NCBI GenBank assembly: GCA_022574775.1
Contig: JACZRI010000006.1
Coordinates: forward strand, 1 to 42,544
Reading direction: 5' to 3'
DNA length: 42,544 nt
From: Patescibacteria group bacterium
GTDB taxonomy: Bacteria; Patescibacteriota; Minisyncoccia; Minisyncoccales; RBG-13-36-15
Shown here piece after piece: positions 32,853 through 41,443 of this stretch (positions are counted from its first letter, which is position 1; each line of letters starts with the position of its first letter). The notes beneath the pieces are model-generated. The model saw only the letters and a program-made list of their open reading frames with translations. It searched no databases and had not been told where the DNA came from. A program made the position numbers and the translations under genes.

Positions 32853-33415
32853 AAGTTATGATTTGCTGTGCGTTTTAAGAGTTCTGCGAATTTTTTTTCA
32901 AGCTTTAGAATCTTAGGAGCAATCACTACCTGACAATAGGATTGTGAAGAATTTTTTTGATAGTATTTCTTATGATAATCTTCTGCTTCGTAAAATTGGG
33001 TGAACTGATTTACTTTTGTCACAACTGACTTTCCTTCTTTCAAAAGAGATTCATTGAGATTTTTTATATATGCTTCAGCTTCCTGTTTTTGCTGTTTATT
33101 CGTGTAAAGAATGATAGAACGGTATTGCGTGCCAACATCAGTCCCCTGCCGATTGTGCATGGTAGGATCGTGCGTTGCAAAAAATACCGTCAGTAAATCC
33201 TTATAACTGATCTGATTCGGGTCAAATTCAATTTTGATTACTTCCGCATGACCCGTTTCTCCGCTGGATACTTCTTCGTAGGTAGGATTTTCTTTTGTTC
33301 CGCCAGCGTATCCTGGCACCACTAAAATCATTCCTCTAAGTTTTTCAAATACTGCTTCAGTGCACCAAAAACATCCCCCACCAAAAATTGCAACCTCTAT
33401 TTTATTTTTCATCAT
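32849..33415 (-). CDS. msrA: Peptide methionine-S-sulfoxide reductase
   Basis: Reduces S-methionine sulfoxide. Seen: GGGCFWCTEAVFEKLRG with catalytic Cys15, GYAGG, GHAEVIKIEFDP, and the mid-protein TMHNRQGTDVGTQYRS. 188 aa, complete; two adjacent ATGs are possible. The start lies about 10 bp from the T-tract of the upstream element H, leaving almost no leader. Translationally coupled to msrB; together they repair both oxidised methionine isomers. Confidence 0.96.
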   Translation of the reverse strand: MMKNKIEVAIFGGGCFWCTEAVFEKLRGMILVVPGYAGGTKENPTYEEVSSGETGHAEVIKIEFDPNQISYKDLLTVFFATHDPTMHNRQGTDVGTQYRSIILYTNKQQKQEAEAYIKNLNESLLKEGKSVVTKVNQFTQFYEAEDYHKKYYQKNSSQSYCQVVIAPKILKLEKKFAELLKRTANHNL

Positions 33416-33421
33416 TCTTAT

Positions 33422-33490
33422 CCTATCAAAAAACCGCCTTCTTGGCGATTTTTTAGTGGCTCGCTCTAGCGGACGATTTTAGAACCTGTT
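33422..33490. repeat. Element H plus boundary motif upstream of msrA
   Basis: H: TATC-A6-CCGCC-TTCTT-GGCGATTTTTT (33424-33454); boundary CTAGCGGACGATTTTAGAACCTG (33465-33487), close to the copy at 32419-32441. Confidence 0.7.
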
Positions 33491-33500
33491 TTGTGAAGAT

Positions 33501-34187
33501 TTAAGACTTAAACTCAGTTATAGTTTTAAAGCTGCATATGCAAGGGGTATTTTTACACATATGGCAATTATTAGAAAACATGATAGAAAGTTCTTTTGCC
33601 ATATTTTCTCTTATTGAATTAAAAACTCCCATAAAACAGGAGAATAAATCTGCAGCCTCCAATGGAATATTATTAAAATCCTCTTCCTTGTGTCCTCCTC
33701 TATAAGCTAAGATTGCTTCTGCAAATTCACCGATTTCTTCTGCTAAATGAATACCTGCGTGTTCTAAGGTTCGAGTTTCTGACGGATATATTTTATTAAA
33801 CATGTTTTGGAAATCCTCAAGCGTTTTTGGGCGTTTATTTTCATCTATAAAAACTTTTTGCCTTTTTTCTACTTTATTTTTTTTACAGAAGCATGGACAC
33901 GAAGCACAATAAGAACATAAATAAGGGAATCTTTTCCAAACTTCGTTCTCTAAATCTATGTGAAATTGGTTCATCATAGACGTTAACCAACTAAAAGAAA
34001 TTAATAAATTAACTTTGGTTTTGTCTTTATCTTCTTTCCTGATACCCTTGAGTCCTTTTGTCATGAAACGCTCTACATTGGTGAGCATATCCCACGGGCT
34101 AAAAAACCTATCGTTAGGCAACCCATAAACCTCTTGAACAAACTTCTGGTATTCATTTATTGTGGTGTTTTGTTTGACGGAAGCCAT
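33501..34187 (-). CDS. MazG-like NTP pyrophosphohydrolase with two Cys clusters
   Basis: 228 aa. The C-terminal half carries the all-alpha NTP-PPase pattern HLAEEIGEFAEAILAYRGG ... EAADLFSCFMGV (EExxE and ExxD metal-binding helices), so house-cleaning of non-canonical nucleotides is the likely activity. Two clusters are odd: CSYCASCPCFC in the middle and CHMCKNTPCIC near the end, both CxxCx2-3PCxC, each able to bind zinc or an Fe-S cluster. The N-terminal half is not recognised. Flanked by H and boundary motifs. Confidence 0.72.
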   Translation of the reverse strand: MASVKQNTTINEYQKFVQEVYGLPNDRFFSPWDMLTNVERFMTKGLKGIRKEDKDKTKVNLLISFSWLTSMMNQFHIDLENEVWKRFPYLCSYCASCPCFCKKNKVEKRQKVFIDENKRPKTLEDFQNMFNKIYPSETRTLEHAGIHLAEEIGEFAEAILAYRGGHKEEDFNNIPLEAADLFSCFMGVFNSIRENMAKELSIMFSNNCHMCKNTPCICSFKTITEFKS

Positions 34188-34246
34188 ATCCTAGATGCTT
34201 TATTTTAATATAATTAAAAGTTTAAAACAAGCCCGAAAAACAAAAA

Positions 34247-34302
34247 CCGCCTTCTTGGCGATTGATTTCATAACTGCGGGGATGGTACAGTATTAGAACT
34301 TG
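34247..34302. repeat. Element H plus boundary motif upstream of the MazG-like gene
   Basis: H: A5-CCGCC-TTCTT-GGCGATTG (34243-34264); boundary AACTGCGGGGATGGTACAGT and ATTAGAACTTGG (34271-34303), a divergent copy. The stop of the next gene is 20 bp away. Confidence 0.65.
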
Positions 34303-34322
34303 GTTTATGGAGGAATTTGGAG

Positions 34323-35441
34323 TTAAAACAAAGTTTTCTTCCACTTCGTAATTCTAACATCATAGTTACGGGAATGGTCGATATGATGAAGATGCTCATC
34401 GATTTCTTCCTCTTCATGGGCTCTATGGCCGATATCTCCAACATAGATGTTGAGCTTGCTGTCCACGGTGACCACTTTTGGGTTTATAAATACGCTTTCA
34501 TCTCCGAATTTAAAAAGGAATTTTCCGTTGGAGTCAAAAAGCTGAATTCGATGGTTGTTCGTGTCAGCCACATAAATGTTGCCGTTTTTATCAATCTCAA
34601 TTTCGTGAGGAAAATCAAATTCTCCTTCGCCGTTCCCAGGCGTGCCGTCACCGCCGTTCCTGCCCCACTTCAGAATAAATTCTCCGTCCGGACTAAATTT
34701 TTGAATGCGATGGTTGCGGCGGTCCACAACATAGACGTTATCCTTGCTGTCAATTGCGAGATAATAAGGATAATTGAACTCCGCCTCAGCCGTACCCTCA
34801 TAAGAGGCATCAACGTAAAATTGAAAGACATCGGAGGCATCGGCTAATTTTAACGATTGATTCTGATTAAGGAGAGTGTTAAAACCTCTTTTAGCGTTGA
34901 ATTTTATAACCAGATTATTCCCGTTGTTTGAGATATACATAGTATTGGAGCTGTCGAAAGCAATACCCAACGGCTTGGAGAGCACGCTGAAGACAACGGG
35001 CCGGCCGTCTCTCATGCCCTCAACATCGATTTGGAGTTGATCAAGGAAATTCCAGTCTTTATCAAACTTTGAGATGCGGTCATTCCCTTCTTCTACAATC
35101 CAGATGTTTCCGTCCTTATCCACGGCTATATCGGCAGGCGTATTCAGGAGACCCGGCGCTTCGCCTTCACTGCCGAACTTGGAAATGAAATTGCCGTCTA
35201 GATCAAACTTCTGGACATTGTGGTTGTGACAATCAGTAATCAAAAGGAATTCTTCGCCGTTTTCGTCTTTATAAATAACCGAGCCGTATGGTAGCTGAAA
35301 TTTTCCGTCTTCATCCGCGTAGCCGAATCCGCCCCATTCTGCCGCCAATGTGTACCGATGCCGATTACTGGCAAGGTAGAAAACGCCGGCAGCGATGAGA
35401 ACAACCAATGAAAGAGAAATAAGTAACTTGCTGTTTCTCAT
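34323..35441 (-). CDS. Membrane-anchored NHL-repeat beta-propeller protein
   Basis: 372 aa: N-terminal span (about 7-24), then NHL repeats such as FGSEGEAPGLLNTPADIAVD, YPYYLAIDSKDNVYVVDRRN and FPHEIEIDKNGNIYVADTNN, i.e. a six-blade-type propeller outside the cell. The last 25 residues are His/Glu-rich (GHRAHEEEEIDEHLHHIDH) and could bind metal. More GC-rich than its neighbours. Role unknown; such propellers bind proteins or sugars. Confidence 0.85.
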   Translation of the reverse strand: MRNSKLLISLSLVVLIAAGVFYLASNRHRYTLAAEWGGFGYADEDGKFQLPYGSVIYKDENGEEFLLITDCHNHNVQKFDLDGNFISKFGSEGEAPGLLNTPADIAVDKDGNIWIVEEGNDRISKFDKDWNFLDQLQIDVEGMRDGRPVVFSVLSKPLGIAFDSSNTMYISNNGNNLVIKFNAKRGFNTLLNQNQSLKLADASDVFQFYVDASYEGTAEAEFNYPYYLAIDSKDNVYVVDRRNHRIQKFSPDGEFILKWGRNGGDGTPGNGEGEFDFPHEIEIDKNGNIYVADTNNHRIQLFDSNGKFLFKFGDESVFINPKVVTVDSKLNIYVGDIGHRAHEEEEIDEHLHHIDHSRNYDVRITKWKKTLF

Positions 35442-35769
35442 AATTAAACAATAACAAAATAACCTATTATTGCCAAAAACAAAAACCGCCTTCTTGGCGA
35501 TAAAAAAAAGTAAATCCTCTACTCTGTCCGTCCATAGCTCGTCGAGCGAAGGAGGACCCTAACGGCTTCTCGCCGGTTTTTATACCTTTTGAGACCCTTA
35601 ATAGAGTTTAGGTCGTAATTCTGTAAGGCCGCGGTATCCTCGGTCTAGAACCTGATTTTTAAAGGGGGTTTCGGCGGTTTGAAGCGTGTCTCACCGACCC
35701 GTCTCGGTCGGGGTGTTTGAAGCTAAAATGAGACAAGTGAGACACTATTTAAGGGTATATTTTAGTGTC
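35442..35769. repeat. Composite repeat H-B-boundary-C between NHL and xseB
   Basis: H 35481-35502 (CCGCC-TTCTT-GGCGAT). B 35503-35640, here containing CCATAGCTCGTCGAGCGAAGGAGG-type text (35531-35554) and TTTTTATACCTTTTGAGACCC. Boundary GGTCTAGAACCTG (35642-35654). C 35686-35772: GTGTCTCAC and GTGAGACAC (35737-35745) around CCGACC-N6-GGTCGG, and TGAGACACTA/TAGTGTCTCA (35738-35747, 35763-35772). The last TCA is the xseB stop codon. The fullest copy in the window. Confidence 0.75.
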
Positions 35770-36063
35770 TCAAAATGGAATATCTTTTGGGTCTACCTTA
35801 TTTTCTTCTTCGTTGTCGTCTTCGTCATTATTGCTTTCTTCTTCGTCTTCTTCAATATCTATCTCTTTCTTTATTTCTTTAAATTCATTCTCAATCGTTT
35901 TAAGTCGCTCTTTACTAGCTTTAATAAGAACTGCTGCTTCTTTTACTTTTTTCAAGCCTTCTTCAATATCAATATCTTCCTGGTTTTCAAACCATTCGGT
36001 AATTTTAGAAAGCTGTTTAAGATTATTACTTAAATTTTTAATATCTGGTTTTTCTTTAGGCAT
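35770..36063 (-). CDS. xseB: Exonuclease VII small subunit, with acidic tail
   Basis: 97 aa. The first 65 residues match XseB: FENQEDIDIEEGLKKVKEAAVLIKASKERL (helical hairpin that wraps the large subunit). A Glu/Asp-rich tail of about 30 residues (EEDEEESNNDEDDNEEE) is extra. Overlaps xseA by 8 bp (ATGCCTAA), so coupled. The stop codon lies inside element C's right arm. Confidence 0.85.
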   Translation of the reverse strand: MPKEKPDIKNLSNNLKQLSKITEWFENQEDIDIEEGLKKVKEAAVLIKASKERLKTIENEFKEIKKEIDIEEDEEESNNDEDDNEEENKVDPKDIPF

Positions 36064-37342
36064 TTTGTTTTTTATTGATTTTACTAATATTTTTTACTTT
36101 AGAAATAATTGTTCCATCCACTACTCGGATATCTACATCTTCTCCTATTTTAATATTTCCTATACTTCTAATCAATCTACCATTATATCGTGCAATGCTA
36201 TACCCAAGTTTAAGTTGGGTTTCTGGATTACGAAGATAAACAATTTTATCCGAGTGCTCTAATTGTTGATTAATGATTGATAGTAATGATTTAAATCCAA
36301 ATATGGATTTTCTCCATGAACTTTTTAGATTACTTTTACAATTCTGGAGAGCATTCTTGAATTCTTGAAAAGAAATTTTTAGTGCGGTTTCAATCTCTCT
36401 ATATTTATCAAAAATTAAATTATTTATTTCACGAATTGTATCTACCGATTGATTTATTAATGAATCGGCATTTTCCAATATATCCTCATAAGAACTAATA
36501 ATATCTCTTTCGTATTCTTCTAATAGTAACGCGGCCTGTTCCCATGACTCGCTAAGAACGGTTGCCGCAATGCTGGGCGTAGAAACCGAACGGTCAGCCG
36601 CTGATGCCACAAGGGAAACATCTTTGTGGTGGCCGATAGCCGCAATTACTGGGACTGGAAAATCAGCTATTTCTCTAACTAATAATTCATTATTAAACGC
36701 CAGCATTGATTCTAAAGAACCTCCCCCACGCATAATTACTAATACTTCTATATCGTCTTTCTTAAATGTTTTAATTGAAAGCAATAAGTCGGCAATAGCA
36801 GCTTGCCCTTCTACTCGAGAATCAATCATTTTAACCTTAAAACCAAATCTTCCTAAGTTATTTAAAAAATCAGCAAGAACCGCACCTTGTCGTGATGTAA
36901 TTATTCCGACTTTCTGCGGATACTTTGGGATTGGCCGCTTTCTAGATTCTTCAAAAAGCCCCTCTGTGGTTAATTTTTTCTTTAATTTTTCATATTCTTT
37001 TTTTAAAGTCCCTTCTCCGGCATATTCAATGACTTCGGCTATAAAAGATAGTCTTCCTGTTGGTGGATATATTTCAGGATACCCAGAAGCAATAATTTTC
37101 AGCCCCTCTTTTAATTCAATGCCATAAATATTGTATCTAGATTTCCAGACTATGCAATTTATTACACTCTTATCTTTTTCATCTTTTAAGGAAAAATAGA
37201 CATGGCCCGTGGGGCCAAAACTAACTTCGCTAATTTCTCCTATAATTTTTGCTCTAAAACCTTTCAATCCCTGGTTTACAATTTTAATATAATTCGAAAC
37301 AGAGAAAATTTTCTCTATTTTTTGTTGCTCTTTTTTTTCCAT
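36056..37342 (-). CDS. xseA: Exonuclease VII large subunit
   Basis: Single-strand exonuclease of recombination and repair. Seen: N-terminal OB-fold (ISEVSFGPTGHVYFSLKD, CIVW), then the nuclease domain with KVGIITSRQGAVLADF, VMRGGGSLESMLAFN, PVIAAIGHHKDVSLVASAADRSVSTPSIAA, and the coiled-coil part that binds XseB. 428 aa is near normal. Together with XseB and the upstream helicase-nuclease it forms one transcription unit: the 52 bp to the helicase stop hold no repeat. Confidence 0.95.
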   Translation of the reverse strand: MEKKEQQKIEKIFSVSNYIKIVNQGLKGFRAKIIGEISEVSFGPTGHVYFSLKDEKDKSVINCIVWKSRYNIYGIELKEGLKIIASGYPEIYPPTGRLSFIAEVIEYAGEGTLKKEYEKLKKKLTTEGLFEESRKRPIPKYPQKVGIITSRQGAVLADFLNNLGRFGFKVKMIDSRVEGQAAIADLLLSIKTFKKDDIEVLVIMRGGGSLESMLAFNNELLVREIADFPVPVIAAIGHHKDVSLVASAADRSVSTPSIAATVLSESWEQAALLLEEYERDIISSYEDILENADSLINQSVDTIREINNLIFDKYREIETALKISFQEFKNALQNCKSNLKSSWRKSIFGFKSLLSIINQQLEHSDKIVYLRNPETQLKLGYSIARYNGRLIRSIGNIKIGEDVDIRVVDGTIISKVKNISKINKKQNA

Positions 37343-37394
37343 AATTTAGAGATTTAATGAATAAAAATGACTAAAGAATCGAACCGAAAAAATT

Positions 37395-40300
37395 TTACCT
37401 CATCATTTTACGTAATTTACAATATTCACATTTGGAATCATCGCAAGTTTTATCCCAAAAAGACAAAGAAAGAATCTCCTTAACCACTGCTTTTATCTGT
37501 TTTTCAAGCTTAACCACCTCTTCTGGATTTATATCAAACAATTCCTTCCGGTAATTGCCCCTGCTATCAGGTTCTATAAAATTAATTTCTCCGGCCACCA
37601 TGTTGAATTTTCCATCCTGATAATAATTCAAAAGCAGATTATAAAAAACCAATTGGCGCTTGTAGTCCCCGGTGCTCGTTTTAGTCAAACCCTCTATTTC
37701 GTTGCGGGACTTGGGCTTTCCGGTTTTATAATCTATGACGTTGACGTTATTTGAAGAATCAAGAGAAATAATGTTATCCAATTTTCCGTTAATCACAATG
37801 CCATTTCCCAAATCAATGCCATGAATACTGAATTCATTGAGCATATTCATACCCCAGGATTTGTGATAATGGTCGTAATACCCCACAAGTGCAGCCTTTC
37901 CCTTATCTAAAGCCTCCTTATGGTCTTTTTCTTGAATCGGCTGACTATTTAAAGACTCAACGAACCTGTTAATAAGATATTTTTTGCCAGGATTCTCCCC
38001 TTTTATAAATTTGTCAAAAAAACTCTTCAAAGCATTGTGCACAGCCGTACCAAAAATTAAATGCTTATTTGGGGCTCCGGGAATACGCAGCAAATTATTG
38101 TAAAAATATTTCCAAGGACACTTAAGGTAATTATTCAAGGCGGTGACCGAAAGTCCATGTTGAAAGAAAAGCTGGTTCAAAAAAGTTTTTTCTTTGGCGG
38201 TTGAAGAAAGCGAAAGTGTTGGAGCGAATTCCAAATCCTTTTGTTTCTCAACTATTACCTTTGATTCATCAATCTCAACTTCTTTTATTAATTCTGGTTT
38301 TATTTCCATTATGAATCTTGAAGGCAGCTGTTCCCGACCATTCTGGTTCTGCTTTGCATAAAGTATCGAAACCTGCTTTTTGGCTCGAGTTAAAGCAACA
38401 TAGAACAAATTACGCTCGTCTTCATCGCTGTCTTCAGTAAAACTTTCTTCAACCTTCTTTAATAAATAAGCCTGCCGCGGCAACTTAATGTGCTCATGAT
38501 GACGGCGAGAACCCCAATGGCCATCAACGGCATTGATAATATAAACGTACTCAAACTCCAGGCCTTTTGATTTATGGGCTGTCATTAATCTTACTCTACC
38601 AGGAGCCTGTTTAAAAATAGTTGTCTTTATTAAAACATTGTGTTCCTGAATAACGTCAAGGTATTCAAAAAAGTGTTCAAGGGTATAGTCTTTGTGGTTT
38701 TCGATAAGCGACTTTATTTGGTCAAACAAAGCATGAAGTTTAGCCAGTTTTTCAGCAGAAGCTGACTTATTCAAGATATAAACCAAAAAACCAGATTCCC
38801 GGACAATATCTTCAAAGGCCTGAACCGCTCCTTTATTTTTCGCTCCGCTCTTCCAGAAAGAAAGCTTTTGGTATATTTCCAGTAATTTATCTATTTCTTC
38901 TATGCCGGCTTTTTCCATCATTTTATGATCTTTAATGATGTTATATGGGTTTAACCGTAAACTAGCGATTTTATAAACATCGAGGGGCGGAATGCCGAAA
39001 ATATCAACATGAAGCATTTCTATTAATTCAGCCGGAGAACCGAAATTCTGGACCGCTTTAAGAACAATAAGAAGCTTTTTAATATCCTCGTCATTTAAAA
39101 CGTCCTGGTCAGATTCAATAACAAAAGGAACGCCGGCTTTCTCTAATATTCTAATTATAGGAATAACATCTCTATTTTCTCGATAAAGAACTGCGATTTG
39201 ACTAGCTGATACTTTTTGCTTTAAAAGATTCTTAATGCTTTGAGAAAGGAAATATTGCTCTGCCTCTTGAGTCTGCAGAACGTGAAGATTGATAAGGGAT
39301 TCTTTATGTCCAGCTTTAGCTAAAAGCTTGCCAGTTTGAGAGTTAAGACTGTAGGCCGCATTTAGAATAGTTTGTGTTGAACGGTAATTGCGCTGTAGAG
39401 TAATCAACTCGACGTTTTTGTAGAGATTCTTAAAATACATGAAATTTTCCATGGAAGCTCCCTGAAAGCGAAAAATAGCCTGCTTTTCGTCTCCGACGAT
39501 AAAAAGGTTAGGATCTTTATGGTAACTCGCCAAAAGCTCAAGAATTTTGTTCTGAGCAGCGTTGGTATCCTGATGCTCATCCACTAAAATATATAAATAT
39601 TGCTCCTGAAGAGTTAAAAGTAAATCGTTGTTTTTTTTCAAAATAACCATAGCCTGCATAATCATATCGCTGTAATCATAAAATCTGGAAGAGCTCAGAG
39701 ATTCTTGGTAATCAGCGTATATTAAAGCAAGCTCTTTATTACGGAAGATATGCTTTTGCATATCGGTATATTTCCCCTTCATTTTTCCCTTATGGGCTCC
39801 AGTCTTATGATAAAGATCTTCTATTTTAGCAAAGGCTTTTTCCTGTTCTTTTATAATAATGGAGAATTCTTCAGGCAACACGCCTTGCTGCTTCAATTCA
39901 TTGATGGCGTTAATAATCGAACGAAGATAAAAATAGCGGCTACCGAAAGGTTTTAGATTTTTAAGACTTGCAGAATCTATAATTTGACGAACTACCTGCA
40001 CTTGGTCAATATCTGGAATATTAGTTGAGCCGATAATTTCCGGGAAATCATCGGGATAATCCTTGATAACATCGTTGGCAAACCCATGAAAAGTCGTAAT
40101 ATTAACGCGGTAAGCTTGAGACCCTATGAGTTCTGATAATTTTTTGCGCATGGAAACTACCGCAGACTCTGTAAAAGTCAAAGCTAAAATGGCTTCCGGT
40201 GGTGTATCTGTCTGAGTTAAAATATTGGCAATTCTCATCGTCAATAAATGCGTCTTGCCCGTGCCAGGTCCCGCAATAACCATAACAGGCCCTTCAATAG

Positions 40301-40397
40301 TTTCGACGGCCTGTTTTTGTTCGGGGTTCAACTCCTTATAAGCAGCTTTAAATTTGTCTTGAGATACCTTTTCCATATTTTTACCAATCGACTTCAT
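37395..40397 (-). CDS. UvrD/AddA-like helicase fused to a RecB-type nuclease
   Basis: 1000 aa. Superfamily I helicase: Walker A GPGTGKT (43-49), TFTESAV, Walker B VDEHQD (about 271-276), GDEKQAIFRFQGAS, LQRNYRS, MTAHKSKGLEF (about 604) and YVALTRAKK (about 668). C-terminal PD-(D/E)XK domain: GTAVHNALKSFF, GKLDNI, VIDYKTGK (about 886), QLVFYNLLL. Cys in YLKCPWKYF (near 761) plus C985, C990 and C993 fit the 4Fe-4S cluster of AddB/Cas4-type nucleases. A recombination-repair helicase-nuclease. Its ATG overlaps a 56-aa gene; a second ATG at 40376 is possible. Confidence 0.93.
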   Translation of the reverse strand: MKSIGKNMEKVSQDKFKAAYKELNPEQKQAVETIEGPVMVIAGPGTGKTHLLTMRIANILTQTDTPPEAILALTFTESAVVSMRKKLSELIGSQAYRVNITTFHGFANDVIKDYPDDFPEIIGSTNIPDIDQVQVVRQIIDSASLKNLKPFGSRYFYLRSIINAINELKQQGVLPEEFSIIIKEQEKAFAKIEDLYHKTGAHKGKMKGKYTDMQKHIFRNKELALIYADYQESLSSSRFYDYSDMIMQAMVILKKNNDLLLTLQEQYLYILVDEHQDTNAAQNKILELLASYHKDPNLFIVGDEKQAIFRFQGASMENFMYFKNLYKNVELITLQRNYRSTQTILNAAYSLNSQTGKLLAKAGHKESLINLHVLQTQEAEQYFLSQSIKNLLKQKVSASQIAVLYRENRDVIPIIRILEKAGVPFVIESDQDVLNDEDIKKLLIVLKAVQNFGSPAELIEMLHVDIFGIPPLDVYKIASLRLNPYNIIKDHKMMEKAGIEEIDKLLEIYQKLSFWKSGAKNKGAVQAFEDIVRESGFLVYILNKSASAEKLAKLHALFDQIKSLIENHKDYTLEHFFEYLDVIQEHNVLIKTTIFKQAPGRVRLMTAHKSKGLEFEYVYIINAVDGHWGSRRHHEHIKLPRQAYLLKKVEESFTEDSDEDERNLFYVALTRAKKQVSILYAKQNQNGREQLPSRFIMEIKPELIKEVEIDESKVIVEKQKDLEFAPTLSLSSTAKEKTFLNQLFFQHGLSVTALNNYLKCPWKYFYNNLLRIPGAPNKHLIFGTAVHNALKSFFDKFIKGENPGKKYLINRFVESLNSQPIQEKDHKEALDKGKAALVGYYDHYHKSWGMNMLNEFSIHGIDLGNGIVINGKLDNIISLDSSNNVNVIDYKTGKPKSRNEIEGLTKTSTGDYKRQLVFYNLLLNYYQDGKFNMVAGEINFIEPDSRGNYRKELFDINPEEVVKLEKQIKAVVKEILSLSFWDKTCDDSKCEYCKLRKMMR

Positions 40398-40551
40398 TAA
40401 CTTTTTCTATCATTTCTTCTGGTACTTGAATTTTTTCCTTTGGTGTAAACAAAAACTGATAGGCTAAAATCCCTCCGCCAACAATAACAGCCAGGACAAC
40501 AACAATTAAGATGTATTTTAAGTTAGTTTCCCCTTTTGTAATAAAAGACAT
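40381..40551 (-). CDS. 56-aa single-span membrane protein, resembling the GerMN anchor
   Basis: Starts ATG at 40551 and overlaps the helicase start by 17 bp. One span: NLKYILIVVVLAVIVGGGIL followed by AYQFLFTPKEK and a Pro/Glu tail EMIEKVNEVDW. The anchor is nearly identical to residues 2-21 of the GerMN protein at 12721 (NLKYILIVVILAVIVGGGIL). Either a shared anchor module or a truncated relative. Function unknown. Confidence 0.72.
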   Translation of the reverse strand: MSFITKGETNLKYILIVVVLAVIVGGGILAYQFLFTPKEKIQVPEEMIEKVNEVDW

Positions 40552-40789
40552 ATTAGTTTATTATACCCCTCATTTGTAAAATAAAAGTCTGAGGAGATAG
40601 ATCTCGGGCGACGACCAGGATTAACCCGGATCGAACCCCTCGGTCGGCCTCGATACTGCGCTGACTGGTGGCTGGCACCCCCGGTCTGGAACCCGTGTTT
40701 TAAGGGTGATTGGGCGGGTTTTCGGAATGAGACACGACCCGTCTCGGTCGGGGGCGTTTTAAAGCTAAAATGAGACAAATGAGTTAAAA
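40552..40789. repeat. Repeat block with boundary motif and element C (no H)
   Basis: GC-rich palindromic text (GGATTAACCCGGATCGAACC, 40618-40637), boundary GGTCTGGAACCCGTGTTTTAA (40683-40703), then C: GAGACAC-GACCCGTCTCGGTCGGGG-GCGTTTTAAAGC and TAAAATGAGACAAATGAG (40766-40783), truncated at the stop of the next gene. A 91-codon frame here is made of repeat text and is not reported as a gene. Confidence 0.65.
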
Positions 40790-41005
40790 TCATCTATCTT
40801 TATCCTTTCGGAAAAGATAAAAGATTAGCGACAGAACAACAAATGCAAGTATTACAACATTCGTATTTAGAATTCTAAGAGGTGTAAGAATGGGGTCGCC
40901 ATCGCCCACAGTTCCAAGCTTGATAAACGATAAAAGGGAAAAAAATAAAACAGCACCAGTCCCAAGACTTGTCCAAATAAGTAAAAATTTATTAAACTTA
41001 TTCAT
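40790..41005 (-). CDS. 71-aa two-span membrane protein, unknown
   Basis: Spans at about 7-28 and 47-66, a loop TVGDGDPILTPLRIL and a basic tail RKDKDR. Not recognised. Stop side abuts element C (the last codons overlap its end), start side has the boundary motif at 41106-41126. Confidence 0.6.
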   Translation of the reverse strand: MNKFNKFLLIWTSLGTGAVLFFSLLSFIKLGTVGDGDPILTPLRILNTNVVILAFVVLSLIFYLFRKDKDR

Positions 41006-41158
41006 AGTTCTGAGCTTTTATTACGATGTTTATTGCTTTTTATTATTCCATAACCAGGTTAGTTGTGTTTCGTTCTCTCGAACCATGCTCAAGATTAGCT
41101 GCGAGACTTGGACGACGTTAGAACCTATTTTGTTATTTAGAGAAATGACTGCAAAAAA
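41006..41158. repeat. Boundary motif without element H
   Basis: TTAGCTGCGAG-ACTTGGACGAC-GTTAGAACCTATTTTG (41096-41131), nearly the same as at 32411-32441. No H hairpin between it and the 71-aa gene; TTCGTTCTCTCGAA (41068-41081) is a small hairpin. Confidence 0.65.
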
Positions 41159-41443
41159 TTACTCGTTTTCCCTATCTATCACAAGCTCAATATCAGTGAG
41201 GGCGATTAATTTATGATAAACATCAGGTGCAGTTTCAAATTTTATGGGAGCCTTCACTATTTGAGTTTCTTTACCGATAGTAAGTTCTACTTCTCCTTTT
41301 ACCAAAAATACAACTTCACGTTCTTCGTGTGTATGATCGGCACTAACACTCCCCTTTTTTCTAGAAATAAAGCTTGATTTGCCACAATTATATATTATGC
41401 CCCTGTCATCAGATTTTATTATTTTAATATCTTCTATCTTCAT
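41159..41443 (-). CDS. Small cupin-fold protein
   Basis: 94 aa, single cupin: HTHEEREVVFLVKGEVELTIG (cupin motif 1 with two His and a Glu) and motif 2 around APDVYHKLIALTD. A metal-dependent sugar or small-molecule binding role is usual; the ligand is not evident. Flanked by boundary motif and H. Confidence 0.82.
   Translation of the reverse strand: MKIEDIKIIKSDDRGIIYNCGKSSFISRKKGSVSADHTHEEREVVFLVKGEVELTIGKETQIVKAPIKFETAPDVYHKLIALTDIELVIDRENE

Noticed and set aside
40612-40645. tRNA-like T-arm (GGTTCGATCC on the minus strand)
   Set aside because: The flanking 5-bp stem does not pair and no acceptor, D-arm or anticodon arm can be drawn; the text belongs to a palindromic repeat block.
40518-40793. 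91-codon minus-strand frame
   Set aside because: Lies wholly in repeats and overlaps the convincing 56-aa gene; low-complexity Arg/Pro/Ser translation.
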